From Bifidobacterium gallicum DSM 20093 = LMG 11596 (GTDB lineage: Bacteria; Actinomycetota; Actinomycetes; Actinomycetales; Bifidobacteriaceae), in contig NZ_JGYW01000008.1 in NCBI RefSeq assembly GCF_000741205.1, positions 1 to 64,000 on the forward strand: a stretch of 64,000 nt of DNA, written 5' to 3'. The notes beneath the pieces are model-generated. The model made no database searches and was not told where the DNA came from. It saw nothing but the letters and a program-made list of their open reading frames with translations. A program made the position numbers and the translations under genes. Below are positions 51,637 through 61,022 of the stretch, one piece after another; within the stretch, counting starts at the first letter, position 1; each line of letters opens with the position of its first letter.

Positions 51637-52542
51637 TCAAGCGAACACGAAGTCCACGTGGACCAGATGCATGCGCTTGCGCATCTCGTGCTCCATATGG
51701 TCGCGCGCTTGGACCAAATCCTCGATCAAGATGCTATTGCCTTGCGGTACGAGAGTGATGTCAACATCGAAGTTCATACCCGTTTTGAAGATATGGATAG
51801 ATGAAAATCCAATTCCGGAAGGCATGTATTTCGCAACGATTTGCTCAACGAACCGTTCCATCTCCTCATCCTGATGCACGCCGCCAACGAGCTCGACGAA
51901 CGCGTCACGCAACACAAGAATCGGCTCCTTGATTGTGAGCAGCACAATGATCGTCGTGATGAAAAAATCGCCAGTGTACCGCAGGAAGTCGAGCGGGGAG
52001 TCAGCCGGAAGCAGCCACACGATGACGGCGATGATGCCGATGCCGAGCGAAATCATGCCGTCAATCCACGTACCGTTCGCCTCGGCACGCAACATTGTTG
52101 AGACGTTGCCGATCTGCCGGTTGCGGTGGCGGTAGTAGCCCACGAGCACCAGGCAGACGGCGACGGCCGCAATCTGGTAGATCACGACGGGACCAAACTC
52201 GGCCGGAGCGCCGACGTGCCGCACAAAATAGTCAATCGCGACCTGCAGCACGTCAAGGAACGAATATACGAGCAGCGTCAGCGTAAACAGCGCCTTGCAG
52301 ATCGCGTAAATCGGCTCGAGCGCGAACTTGCCGTTCGGATAGCGGTCCGAGGTGCGCACGCTCTGCGAACTCAGCAGCGCGGCGACAGCGCCCGAGACGA
52401 CAGAAATGAACGTGAACGCCGCGTCGAGGAACATGGCCTTGAGGCCCGTGATGAAGAAGACGACAAAACCGGCGATGACCATGACGATGTTGACGACGAT
52501 GCCAACCACCAAAGCTTGTTTCTCAATACGTTTCTGATCCAT
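51637..52542 (-). CDS. Cation diffusion facilitator family transporter
   Basis: 301 residues, six helices, then a cytosolic CDF C-terminal domain with the VHVDFVFA end. Segment DRYPNGKFALEP is the loop after helix 2. The usual metal site has H/D-x-x-x-D pairs in helices 2 and 5; helix 5 here reads EANGTWIDG, with no histidine, so metal choice may differ. ATG 52542 follows AGGGGGA. Runs convergent with cysS, 30 bp apart. Confidence 0.83.
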   Translation of the reverse strand: MDQKRIEKQALVVGIVVNIVMVIAGFVVFFITGLKAMFLDAAFTFISVVSGAVAALLSSQSVRTSDRYPNGKFALEPIYAICKALFTLTLLVYSFLDVLQVAIDYFVRHVGAPAEFGPVVIYQIAAVAVCLVLVGYYRHRNRQIGNVSTMLRAEANGTWIDGMISLGIGIIAVIVWLLPADSPLDFLRYTGDFFITTIIVLLTIKEPILVLRDAFVELVGGVHQDEEMERFVEQIVAKYMPSGIGFSSIHIFKTGMNFDVDITLVPQGNSILIEDLVQARDHMEHEMRKRMHLVHVDFVFA

Positions 52543-53298
52543 GGTTCCCCCTGGGGTGCTGACCGTGCGGCTGCTGCTGTGCTCTATTCCAGCCTAACCG
52601 TTTCCGTCCGGCAGTTTTGCTCAAGGGAAAGGGCGCGTCGCCGCGCTCGCGGTGGTGGGGGAGAAAGGGAGGAGGAGAAAAGAGAGGGGAGGAAGGAGAG
52701 GGGGTGCCAAGGAGGCGAGAGAAAGGGAAAAGAAAGGGAAAAGAGAAGAAGAGGCGGAGGCCAGATGGTTGACGCGAGGGGGAGGAAAAGGAAAAGAGAG
52801 GGACGGCAGCGTTTGGGGGGAGGCGCTAAACGCGCGCGGAGCGGACTCCATGGTTGCGGGTAAGGCACGCTCAGGTCGAGAAGGCGCTAAACGCGCGCGG
52901 AGCGGACACAAGTCCCGCCACTGCAAGCAGTGGAAGGCAGACCGTGGTGAAACGCGAACCAAACAGCCATGAGCGTGGCGCAAGGCTTGGAGCTGGAAGC
53001 CGCAAGGCTCCCATGTCAACTAGAACAAACTAGCTGACAACGGAAGGTTGGAGAAGGAAAAAGGAAGGGGATGGCGGAACGGCTTCCCCCAAAGGCCCCG
53101 CAACGGCAACGCAAGAGGAACACAGCCCGCGAGCGCAGCGACCGCAACCGCACTTCGGGTAGGGCGGCTTGGCGCCAGGAAACGCGCCCACCCACTTTCA
53201 CCCCACTCGCTTGCATCTGTTCCTCTCTTACCCCACTGTCACCCGCGTTGGAAAATGCTTCCGGTTTTTCTCCGAGTGCGGCTAAACTTGTGGGCATT
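52543..53298 (+). other. Gene-free region: purine tract and direct repeat before ffh
   Basis: About 755 bp. From about 52653 to 52815 the + strand is almost all purine (GGGAGGAGGAGAAAAGAGAG style). A perfect 26-bp direct repeat beginning AGGCGCTAAACGCGCGCGG lies at 52821-52846 and 52882-52907. Further on are ordinary GC-rich segments. The frame of ffh stays open back to 53071 but without similarity. TAAACT at 53283-53288 lies 10 bp before the ffh ATG. Confidence 0.6.
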
Positions 53299-54927
53299 AT
53301 GGCAGCATTTAGTTCTTTGACAGATAGGCTCTCGAACGCGTTCAAGCATCTCAAGAGCAAGGGTAAGCTTTCCGAAACCGATATTGACGGCACGATCCGT
53401 GAGATTCGCCGTGCGTTGCTCGACGCTGACGTCTCGCTCGAAGTCGTGCGTTCGTTCACGGGCCGCGTGCGTGAACGTGCGCTCGGAGCTGAGGTTTCCG
53501 AGGCGCTGAACCCGGCGCAGCAGGTCGTCAAGATTGTCAACGACGAGCTGACCGATATCCTGGGTCAGGGTGTCGATCGCCCGATTAACTTCGCCAAGCA
53601 GCCGCCAACGATTATCATGCTTGCGGGTCTGCAGGGCGCCGGCAAGACGACGCTTGCTGGCAAGCTCGGCTACTGGCTCAAGGATTCGGGTCACACGCCG
53701 CTGCTGGTGGCCGCTGATTTGCAGCGTCCGAACGCCGTCACACAGCTTGAAGTGGTGGGCGAGCGCGCGGGTGTGCCCGTCTACGCGCCGGAACGCGGCG
53801 TGCAGTCGGATGGCGGCGAGGCTGTGGCCGCACCCGGTCAGACGAGCGGCGATCCTGTCAAGGTGGCGCGTGATTCGATTGAGTATGCGCGCCGCAAGCT
53901 CTACGACACAGTCATCATCGATACGGCCGGCCGTTTGGGTGTGGACGAGGAGCTCATGCAGCAGGCTCGTGACATCCGTGACGCTGTGCAGCCGCAGGAA
54001 GTGCTGTTCGTAATTGACGCAATGATCGGCCAGGACGCTGTGCGCACGGCCCAGGCGTTCAATGAGGGTGTTGATTTTACGGGCGTCGTGCTGTCCAAGC
54101 TTGACGGTGACGCTCGTGGTGGCGCCGCGTTGTCGGTGGCGAGCGTGACGGGCAAGCCGATTTTGTTCGCGTCCAACGGCGAGGGGCTCAAGGATTTCGA
54201 GGTGTTCCACCCGGATCGTATGGCCTCGCGCATCCTCGACATGGGCGATATTTTGACGCTGATTGAGCAGGCTCAGCGCCAGTTTGACGAGGAGGAGAGC
54301 CGCAAGGCCGCCGAGAAGCTCGCGGAGGGCAGTTTCGGTCTCGACGATTTCCTTGACCAGCTGCAGCAGGTGCGCAAGCTGGGTTCAATGAAGTCGCTGC
54401 TCGGCATGATTCCCGGCATGGCTCAGCATCGTAAGGAACTTGAGCAGTTTGATGAGCGCGAGATTGACCGTACGGAGGCGATCATTCGTTCGATGACGCC
54501 TGAGGAACGCCGCAACCCGAGCATTATTGACGGCTCGCGTCGCGCTCGTATCGCGTATGGTTCGGGCGTGACGGTGAGCGCTGTGAACGCGCTGCTGCAG
54601 CGTTTTGACCAGGCCGCCAAGATGATGAAGCGCATGAGCAACAAGATGGGTATGGGCGCCGGTTTCGGCGGCGGCTCGTCAAAGAAGGGCAAGAAAGGTA
54701 AGAAGGGCAAGAAGGGCGGCTCGCGTTCGGGCAATCCGATGAAGCGTGAGGCTGAAGACAAAGCGTTGCGCGCCAAGCTTGCCGGCGGCGCTTCCGGTTC
54801 GGCGGGCGGTTCTGCGTTCGTCAAGAAGCCGCAGAATCCCGCGCTTCCGGCCGGTTTGCAAGACATGCTCGACAAGAACGGCGGCATGCCGAACCTTGGC
54901 GGCGGCTTGAGCGGTCTGCTGGGCTGA
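53299..54927 (+). CDS. ffh: Signal recognition particle protein Ffh
   Basis: 542 residues. N domain, then GTPase G domain with GLQGAGKTTLAGKLG near 110, DTAGRLGVDEEL near 205, and the M domain with the SRP-RNA binding RRNPSIIDGSRRARIA near 420. The tail is Lys/Gly-rich (KKGKKGKKGKKGG) and low complexity. Guides inner-membrane proteins co-translationally. ATG 53299 has no ribosome site; a possible -10 (TAAACT) 10 bp upstream fits a leaderless mRNA. Confidence 0.95.
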   Translation: MAAFSSLTDRLSNAFKHLKSKGKLSETDIDGTIREIRRALLDADVSLEVVRSFTGRVRERALGAEVSEALNPAQQVVKIVNDELTDILGQGVDRPINFAKQPPTIIMLAGLQGAGKTTLAGKLGYWLKDSGHTPLLVAADLQRPNAVTQLEVVGERAGVPVYAPERGVQSDGGEAVAAPGQTSGDPVKVARDSIEYARRKLYDTVIIDTAGRLGVDEELMQQARDIRDAVQPQEVLFVIDAMIGQDAVRTAQAFNEGVDFTGVVLSKLDGDARGGAALSVASVTGKPILFASNGEGLKDFEVFHPDRMASRILDMGDILTLIEQAQRQFDEEESRKAAEKLAEGSFGLDDFLDQLQQVRKLGSMKSLLGMIPGMAQHRKELEQFDEREIDRTEAIIRSMTPEERRNPSIIDGSRRARIAYGSGVTVSAVNALLQRFDQAAKMMKRMSNKMGMGAGFGGGSSKKGKKGKKGKKGGSRSGNPMKREAEDKALRAKLAGGASGSAGGSAFVKKPQNPALPAGLQDMLDKNGGMPNLGGGLSGLLG

Positions 54928-54947
54928 GTTCGGTTCCGCATCGAACG

Positions 54948-54990
54948 TTGGCTGGTTTGTGCACGTTTCGGCCGTGTGCAAGCCAGCCAA
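54948..54990 (+). terminator. Terminator after ffh
   Basis: An 18-bp stem with a few wobble or mismatched pairs (arms 54948-54965 and 54973-54990, outer TTGGCTGG/CCAGCCAA). Confidence 0.75.
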
Positions 54991-55120
54991 GTTCATATTA
55001 TGTATTTTGATTTCTGCTGATTCATGGTGGGGCATTGCAGGGCAACATGCCTGGTGGAATCGGCTTGAAGACATGCGATGAAGCCTGATGAAACGTGGCT
55101 GAACGGGGAGATTACACGCC

Positions 55121-56554
55121 ATGATGGTCGTACTTTGGATCCTGCTCATCATCTGTGTGCTCTGGTTGGCATTGACAGAAGTTCCTGCGGGCTGGGATGG
55201 GCATTGGCAACTGCCGTATGTGATTGCGTTGTCGCAGTTCCTGTGGATTCCGGCGCTGGTGCTCGTGGTCTTGGGCGTGGTTACGCACGAGTGGGGGTAT
55301 GCGCTGTGTGCGCTGGGCTTGTTTGTGGGTACGATGGCGCGCAAAAGCGAGTATGTGCTCAATGATCTGAAGTCACCCAACACGGCTCAGGCCGTGGCTG
55401 ACCATTTGGCGCGCAACAAGGCCAAACAGCAGCGCAAACAGCAGGCGGCTGCCGTTAAGACTGATGCGGGAGTGCGTGCTGCAGAAACGGACCAGACTGC
55501 GGGGGAGCCGGATGCGAAGGGGGAATCGCGGAAATCAACATCGTCTCAAGTGCAGGGACGTGTGCACGGGCAGTTCAATGTGATGACGCTCAACTGCAGG
55601 TACGGCCGGGCTGATGCCGCGCAGATCGTGCGGGAAGTGCGCGAGCGTGACATTGCCGTACTCGCGCTGCAGGAGGTGTCCACGGATCTTGTGACGCGGC
55701 TGCGCGCGCAGGGGCTCGACGAGCTGCTGCCGTTCCACGAGCTCGGCGTCAAGCATCCGGAAGATAACGGCGGGTTCAATGGCGTGTGGATCCGCGTGGA
55801 ACCGAGCTGTTCCGAACCGGAAGCCTGCGATATTCCGGCCGCGGACGTGCCGGCCGTGACAATGCCCGTCAGCAGCCAGCAAAGCATCACATTCGCGAGC
55901 GCGCACACGAAGTCGCCGATGCGCGGCTGCAAACAGTGGTCGCAAGGGTGCATCGGATTGGGTGCACTGGTGAACGGCGTACAGGAGCGCGGTGTGCAGG
56001 GGGAGCTGGCGGCGCCGCGGGAGATGGTTGCGCAGGAGACGGTGGCGCAGAGTGAGATGATGCAGAGCGAGATGGTGCAGAGCCGCGAGACAGTGCAGGA
56101 AACGGTGCGGAGCGGGGATTCGGTGCGTGGGCAGACGACCGAGCAGACGACCGAGCAGGCCACTGAGCAAACGACCGAAACCGTGCGGACGCAAGCTTCG
56201 ATGGCCGCGTCACCCCACGATATCGTTGTGCTGATGGGAGACCTGAACTCGAGTATTGTGCACCCAAGTTTCCGCAAGCTGCTGGCGTCGGGATTCCGTG
56301 ACGCGGCGCTGAGCGAGGCGAAGGGGATGCACGCCACGTACCCAAGTTGGCTGCCGTGGCCGCGCATGGTGCTCGACCACATCCTGTTCACGGGGCACGT
56401 GCAGGCGTCGGGCGTCGAGTCGTTCGTGGTGACGGGAACGGACCATCTCGCGCTGACAGCTACGCTGACGCTGCCTGCACCCCACAGCATCAATCCGACG
56501 TTGCTGGAGGAAGAGGTCAACGCTCACCGCGCCGCTTCGGAAACGTTGCGGTGA
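55121..56554 (+). CDS. Membrane-anchored endonuclease/exonuclease/phosphatase family protein
   Basis: 477 residues. Three N-terminal helices (VVLWILLIICVLWLALT; IALSQFLWIPALVLVVLGVV; WGYALCALGLFVG), a charged linker, then an EEP domain with NVMTLNCRYG, VLALQEVS, MGDLNSS and the catalytic GTDHLALTATL. A low-complexity insert at about residues 277-363 (repeats of T-T-E-Q and M-V-Q-S) breaks the domain. Could be a DNase or phosphoesterase outside or inside the membrane. ATG 55121; ribosome site GGGGA is 10-13 bases upstream. Confidence 0.8.
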   Translation: MMVVLWILLIICVLWLALTEVPAGWDGHWQLPYVIALSQFLWIPALVLVVLGVVTHEWGYALCALGLFVGTMARKSEYVLNDLKSPNTAQAVADHLARNKAKQQRKQQAAAVKTDAGVRAAETDQTAGEPDAKGESRKSTSSQVQGRVHGQFNVMTLNCRYGRADAAQIVREVRERDIAVLALQEVSTDLVTRLRAQGLDELLPFHELGVKHPEDNGGFNGVWIRVEPSCSEPEACDIPAADVPAVTMPVSSQQSITFASAHTKSPMRGCKQWSQGCIGLGALVNGVQERGVQGELAAPREMVAQETVAQSEMMQSEMVQSRETVQETVRSGDSVRGQTTEQTTEQATEQTTETVRTQASMAASPHDIVVLMGDLNSSIVHPSFRKLLASGFRDAALSEAKGMHATYPSWLPWPRMVLDHILFTGHVQASGVESFVVTGTDHLALTATLTLPAPHSINPTLLEEEVNAHRAASETLR

Positions 56555-56628
56555 ATAGGTGAGTTGGTGGGCGGCTGAACGAGCGAGAGCGTGAGAGTCC
56601 GAGAAGCGCTGCCATAAACCGCACGAAA

Positions 56629-56678
56629 CAACAAAACATGCCGTGCTTGCCTTCCGGCTTGCACGGCATGTTTTGTTG
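56629..56678. terminator. Terminator between EEP gene and ilvN
   Basis: Perfect 18-bp arms (56629-56646 and 56661-56678, CAACAAAACATGCCGTGC) with T/A runs on either side; serves two convergent units. Confidence 0.88.
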
Positions 56679-56801
56679 TAGTTGCACTGAACTGGGAGTC
56701 AGGCCGGCCTTCAACTGGCCTTCAACAGGTCCTCAACTGAGCTGCCAACTGAGCTGCAGAAAACTCGAGCAGACCGGCTATCGGCCCAGCGAGCGGCCTG
56801 T

Positions 56802-57356
56802 CTAGCGTCCCGTGATTTCGGAACCCACGACCTTCTCGCTCAGGGCCTTCGGGCCGCGCGTCATGGCGACCGCACCCGAGCGCACGAGTTCGATGATGCC
56901 GTAGTTGTCGAGCAGACTCAGCAGCGCGTCGATCTTGCCCGACGCACCCGTCGCCTCAATCGTGAGCGATTCGGGATTCACGTCGACCACGCGCACACGG
57001 AACAGGCGCACGATCTCAAGCACGTCCGAGCGGTTCGTCTGGTTGGCCGCGACCTTGATCAGCACAAGCTCGCGCTCCACAGTGGTCGCCTCATCCAGAT
57101 CCACAATCTTGAGCACGTGCAGCAGTTTGTTGAGCTGCTTGATGATCTGGTCGAGCGGTACTTCGTCAACGGCCGCCGTCACCGTGATGCGCGAAATATC
57201 AGGACGTTCCGTCGGCGAGACCGACAGCGAGTTGATATTGAACGCGCGCCGTGCGAACAGTCCTGAGACGCGCGCGAGCACGCCCGGACGGTTCTCCACG
57301 AGCACCGACAGCGTATGCAAAGGTGAGCCTGAGTGGGAGGCCGGATAGTTCGTCAT
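56802..57356 (-). CDS. ilvN: Acetolactate synthase small (regulatory) subunit
   Basis: 184 residues. ACT domain HTLSVLVENRPGVLARVSGLFARRAFNINSLSV is typical, followed by the second ACT-like domain. Gives valine feedback and stability to IlvB. ATG 57356 follows AAGGAG. Lies 18 nt downstream of ilvB, one operon. Confidence 0.95.
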   Translation of the reverse strand: MTNYPASHSGSPLHTLSVLVENRPGVLARVSGLFARRAFNINSLSVSPTERPDISRITVTAAVDEVPLDQIIKQLNKLLHVLKIVDLDEATTVERELVLIKVAANQTNRSDVLEIVRLFRVRVVDVNPESLTIEATGASGKIDALLSLLDNYGIIELVRSGAVAMTRGPKALSEKVVGSEITGR

Positions 57357-57374
57357 GGTTACTCCTTACTCGTT

Positions 57375-59309
57375 TTACTCGTTCGCTTGAGCTGCGTTGG
57401 CGGAAGCGTTGGCGTTGTCGGCGGCGTCAGCTTCGTCGGAAGCGTCGGACGAAAGTCCCGCCACGCGCTGCAGCGGACGCACGCCCGGCTTGTAAATCAC
57501 GTTGTCGTTTGACTCGCCGGCCGGCACCATCGGGAACACCATCGCGTCTTTCCACACGCGGAAATCGATCAGGACCGGATGGTCGTTCACGCTGTTCGCA
57601 TACTCGATGGCCTTCTCGGCTTCTTCCTTCGTCGTCACACGGATTGCCTCACATCCGTACGCTTCCGCGAGTTTTACGAAGTCCGGCACGCCCACGAGGT
57701 GCGTCTTCTCTTCCTCGTGCAAAATGGTGGCCGAGTAATGCTTGTCATAGAACAGCGTCTGGCACTGGCGCACCATGCCGTAAACGGAATTATTAAGCAG
57801 CGCAATTTTCACGGGCAGTCCCTCAAGGAATGCCACGGCCAGCTCTTCGCTCGTCATTTGGGACGAACCGTCTCCATCAATGAGCCACACGGGTCGTTTG
57901 CCGTCAAAGCAGCGCTGTGAACCCACGGCCGCGCCGATGGCTGCCGGCAGACCGTAGCCCATCGTGCCCAGGCCGCCCGACGAAATCCAGCTGTGCGGGT
58001 GCTCGAACTTGAGCAGCTGCGTGGCCCACATCTGGTGCTGGCCCACGCCCGACACCCAGATCGCGTTCGGATCGGCCTGCTGGGACAGCTGCTCCACGAC
58101 CCACTGCGGTGCCAACGTGCCGTCATCAGGCTCGTCATACGTCACGGGATAGTTCTGACGCCATTCGTCAATCAGCTTCCACCACGTTGTCAAGTTCGGC
58201 GTGCCCGACTCGTCGTGCAGACGCTCAATTTCGGGGATCAGCGCGTTCAATACCGTCTTCACGTCACCGACAATCGGCACGTCAACTTCACGGTTTTTTC
58301 CTATTTCTGCAGGATCGATATCAATGTGCACCACCCTTGCGCCCGGTGCAAACGCTTCTAACTTGCCCGTCACGCGGTCATCAAAACGTGTGCCGATCGC
58401 GACCAGCAAATCACAGCGCTGCACGGCGCCCGTCGCGGCGACCGTGCCATGCATGCCGAGCATACCGAGCACCTTGGGGTCGGAGTCGGCCACGATGCCG
58501 CGGGCCGGCAGAGTCGTGACAATCGGGGCGCCCGTCAAATCGGCAAGCGCCTTGATTTCCTCACCCGCATCAGAACGCATGGCGCCGCCGCCCACATACA
58601 GCACAGGACGGTACGAACGCTGGAACATGCGCGCGGCTTCGCCGAGCACACGACCGTGCGGCTTCGTAGTGGGGTTGTAACCGGGCAGAATCATGCGCTG
58701 CGGCCACGTGTACTGCATCACGCCGTTCTGTGCCGTTTTCGTCAAATCCACCACCACAGGACCTGGGCGGCCTGAACCGGCAATATGGAACGCCTCAGTC
58801 AGCACGCGCGGAATATCCTGGGCGTCGGTCACAAGATACGAATGCTTGACGACGGGGTAGGTGGCACCCACGATGTCGGCCTCTTGGAAGGCGTCGGTGC
58901 CTATTGCGTCAGCTCCGACCTGGCCCGTGATCACGACCATTGGCACCGAATCCATGTTGGCATCGGCAATGGCGGTGATTACATTCGTGGCGCCTGGGCC
59001 TGAAGTCACAATGCACACGCCCACGCGACCCGTTGCGAGGGCGTATCCTTCGGCTGCATGGCCTGCAGCCTGCTCGTGACGCATCAACACAAAGCGGAAC
59101 TTCGTGTCTTCGCTGATTGCGTCGTATACGGGTAGAATCGCGCCACCTGGAATACCGAATACATCCTGGACACCCAGATCCTCGAGCGAACGGACCAGCG
59201 CTTGGGCGCCTGTCATTTGCTCACCGTTCTTTGTGGTGTTGGCGCGCTTGGTGTGCTCGGGTGTGGCCCGAGCGATACCGCTGAATGCCTGCAGAGGTGT
59301 AGGTGACAC
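57375..59309 (-). CDS. ilvB: Acetolactate synthase large subunit
   Basis: 644 residues. ThDP- and FAD-dependent first step of valine and isoleucine synthesis. Glutamate in the RHEQAAGHAAEGYA segment is the cofactor activator; GDGSSQMTSEEL and NNSVYGMVRQ bind ThDP and Mg. GTG 59309 follows AGAGGGG with 7-nt spacing; the open frame upstream (to 59405) is less likely to be translated as this protein. Downstream ilvN is coupled in the operon. Confidence 0.94.
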   Translation of the reverse strand: MSPTPLQAFSGIARATPEHTKRANTTKNGEQMTGAQALVRSLEDLGVQDVFGIPGGAILPVYDAISEDTKFRFVLMRHEQAAGHAAEGYALATGRVGVCIVTSGPGATNVITAIADANMDSVPMVVITGQVGADAIGTDAFQEADIVGATYPVVKHSYLVTDAQDIPRVLTEAFHIAGSGRPGPVVVDLTKTAQNGVMQYTWPQRMILPGYNPTTKPHGRVLGEAARMFQRSYRPVLYVGGGAMRSDAGEEIKALADLTGAPIVTTLPARGIVADSDPKVLGMLGMHGTVAATGAVQRCDLLVAIGTRFDDRVTGKLEAFAPGARVVHIDIDPAEIGKNREVDVPIVGDVKTVLNALIPEIERLHDESGTPNLTTWWKLIDEWRQNYPVTYDEPDDGTLAPQWVVEQLSQQADPNAIWVSGVGQHQMWATQLLKFEHPHSWISSGGLGTMGYGLPAAIGAAVGSQRCFDGKRPVWLIDGDGSSQMTSEELAVAFLEGLPVKIALLNNSVYGMVRQCQTLFYDKHYSATILHEEEKTHLVGVPDFVKLAEAYGCEAIRVTTKEEAEKAIEYANSVNDHPVLIDFRVWKDAMVFPMVPAGESNDNVIYKPGVRPLQRVAGLSSDASDEADAADNANASANAAQANE

Positions 59310-59443
59310 CGTGCATCCCCTCTCGTCGACGTTGATCTTTTCTGGACGTGGCATAGCTGTTGCAACAGGTCCGTTGCGCCGTATTGCGTTCACTGTCCGT
59401 TGCAATGCTGGTTGCCGGATTGCTGACGGTCACTGCGCCAGCC

Positions 59444-59465
59444 GTTCGCGCCATCTTACGCGAAC
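59444..59465. promoter_or_regulatory. Inverted repeat overlapping the likely ilvB promoter
   Basis: GTTCGCG (59444-59450) and CGCGAAC (59459-59465) are perfect 7-bp arms around CCATCTTA. On the minus strand the loop reads TAAGAT, a good -10 for ilvB about 145 bp upstream of its start. The pair looks like an operator (inference). Confidence 0.5.
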
Positions 59466-59671
59466 CTCGACGGGGGTACTGGCCATTGTTCGCATGCTGA
59501 CCGCCCCCATGGACACCCCCAAATCCGCGGCTGCCGTCCCGTAGGCCACCCCACAACTTAAGCCCCATCCCCACAACTGGCGCCCCCATCACTGGCGCCA
59601 GTCCCATAACCAGGCTCACCCCACAGGTTCATCACTCCACCCCAGTAAGCCAATACCGCATCCCCGCCCCA

Positions 59672-60244
59672 AACCGCGTCTCTCCTGACCACGCTGGTCA
59701 GGAGGTTTACCGTTTGGAGCCCGTAACTGCGTCTTTCCTGACCAGTCTGGTAAGAGGTTTTACCGTTCTAAGTACCAAACTGCATCTTCCCTGACCACGC
59801 TGGTCAGGAAGTTTACCTTTTGGAGTCCGTAACTGCGTCTTTGCGTACCAGCCTGGTCAAGAGGTTTACCGTTTCCGCTCCGCAACTGCGTCTTCTCTTA
59901 CCACGCTGGTCAGGGGGTTTACCGCAAGCCGGATCCAATCGCAGGCTCGTTGCTACGCCTGTTGGCGTCCTCCCCGCACTTCAGCCCCAAACTGCATCTT
60001 TTCTGACCAGTCTGGTCAGGAGGTTTACCGTTCCCAAACCGAAACTGCATCTTCTCTTACCACGCTGGTCAGGGGGTTTACCGTTTGGAGCCCAGAACTG
60101 CATCCTTCCTGACCAGCCTGGTCAGAGGGTTTACCGCTTGAGGCCCGTAACTGCGTCTTTGCGTACCAGCCTGGTCAAGAGGTTTACCGTTTCCGCTCCG
60201 CAACTGCGTCTCTCCTTACCGGCTTGGTAAGAAAAGACGCAGTT
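59672..60244 (+). repeat. 53-bp palindromic array, ten units plus one decayed
   Basis: Centres at 59693, 59746, 59799, 59852, 59905, 60011, 60064, 60117, 60170 and 60223. All steps are 53 bp except one of 106 bp (2 x 53), where the expected core at 59958 is unrecognisable. Spacers here are of the GGTTTACCGTTTGGAGCCCG type. The segment around 59852-59905 is repeated at 60170-60223, six periods later. It fills the gap between ilvB and rnc. Confidence 0.95.
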
Positions 60245-60278
60245 TGCTGTGGATCTTCGGCACAGCCGCAGCCGTCCG

Positions 60279-61022
60279 TTATTGCTCAGGCTTGTTCAAC
60301 TCCAGCCAGGCTTCATGAGCCGCGGCCAGTTGGGCTTTGCGTTTGCTGGAGCCGTCGCCCGTACCCCACACGCGGTCGTCATCGCCAATCAGCACCTGGG
60401 CATGGTATTCGGGTGCGTATTCCGGACCTCCGACGGCCATGCGGAAGTGCGGTTCGTCCATGCCAAGCTCATGTGCCTTGATCACGAGCGACGTCTTCCA
60501 ATCCAACGCCGGCCCCTCGGTCATCATCTCCGCCAACACGTCATCGATCAGATGGTGCACCACAGGCCGTGCGCCTTCAATGCCATGCTCCACGAAGGTC
60601 GCCCCGATCAGCGACTCCACAATGTCGCACAGAATCGAATCCTTGTCTGCTCCACCTTGCGCAGCTTCACCATTGCCGAGCAAAATGTATGGTCCCACGT
60701 GCAGCTTCTCGCGTGCCACACGGCTCAGCTCCTCTTCCGACACAGCTTTGGCGCGCATTTTGGCAAGTTCACCCTCGCTTAAATCAGGATGGTCGGTGAA
60801 CAGCGATTCCGTCGCGACGAGTTCCAGCACGGCGTCACCAAGGAATTCAAGGCGCTCGTAGTTGCGCGTGCCTGGGTTCTCGTGAGAGAACGAACGATGC
60901 GTCAGCGCTTCCACGAGCAAGTCGGGAGTGAGAGTGGTGCCGAGCGCTTCAAGCAACGGCTTGGCTGCGTCATGCTCGGCGATTTGATTCGTGACTTCCT
61001 TTACATCGATATGCTTTGCCAT
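60279..61022 (-). CDS. rnc: Ribonuclease III
   Basis: 247 residues. Catalytic signature NYERLEFLGDAVLELVATE near 55 and the second acidic patch DIVESLIGATF near 125, then a double-stranded-RNA-binding domain ending GSSKRKAQLAAAHEAWLEL. Processes rRNA precursors and some mRNAs. ATG 61022 follows GAGGAG; the frame upstream lacks similarity. Part of rnc-rpmF-YceD order seen across actinobacteria. Confidence 0.95.
   Translation of the reverse strand: MAKHIDVKEVTNQIAEHDAAKPLLEALGTTLTPDLLVEALTHRSFSHENPGTRNYERLEFLGDAVLELVATESLFTDHPDLSEGELAKMRAKAVSEEELSRVAREKLHVGPYILLGNGEAAQGGADKDSILCDIVESLIGATFVEHGIEGARPVVHHLIDDVLAEMMTEGPALDWKTSLVIKAHELGMDEPHFRMAVGGPEYAPEYHAQVLIGDDDRVWGTGDGSSKRKAQLAAAHEAWLELNKPEQ

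Noticed and set aside
52584-53019. Pro/Ser/Leu-rich open frames opposite the purine tract
   Set aside because: Translation of a polypyrimidine strand; no conserved motif.
52543-53298. SRP RNA gene next to ffh
   Set aside because: No GGAA/GCA-type apical domain in a stable hairpin was found; the region is repeats and purine tract.
59310-59620. Branched-chain leader peptide or T-box before ilvB
   Set aside because: No run of Val, Leu or Ile codons next to an attenuator and no T-box sequence or tRNA-like specifier loop could be found.
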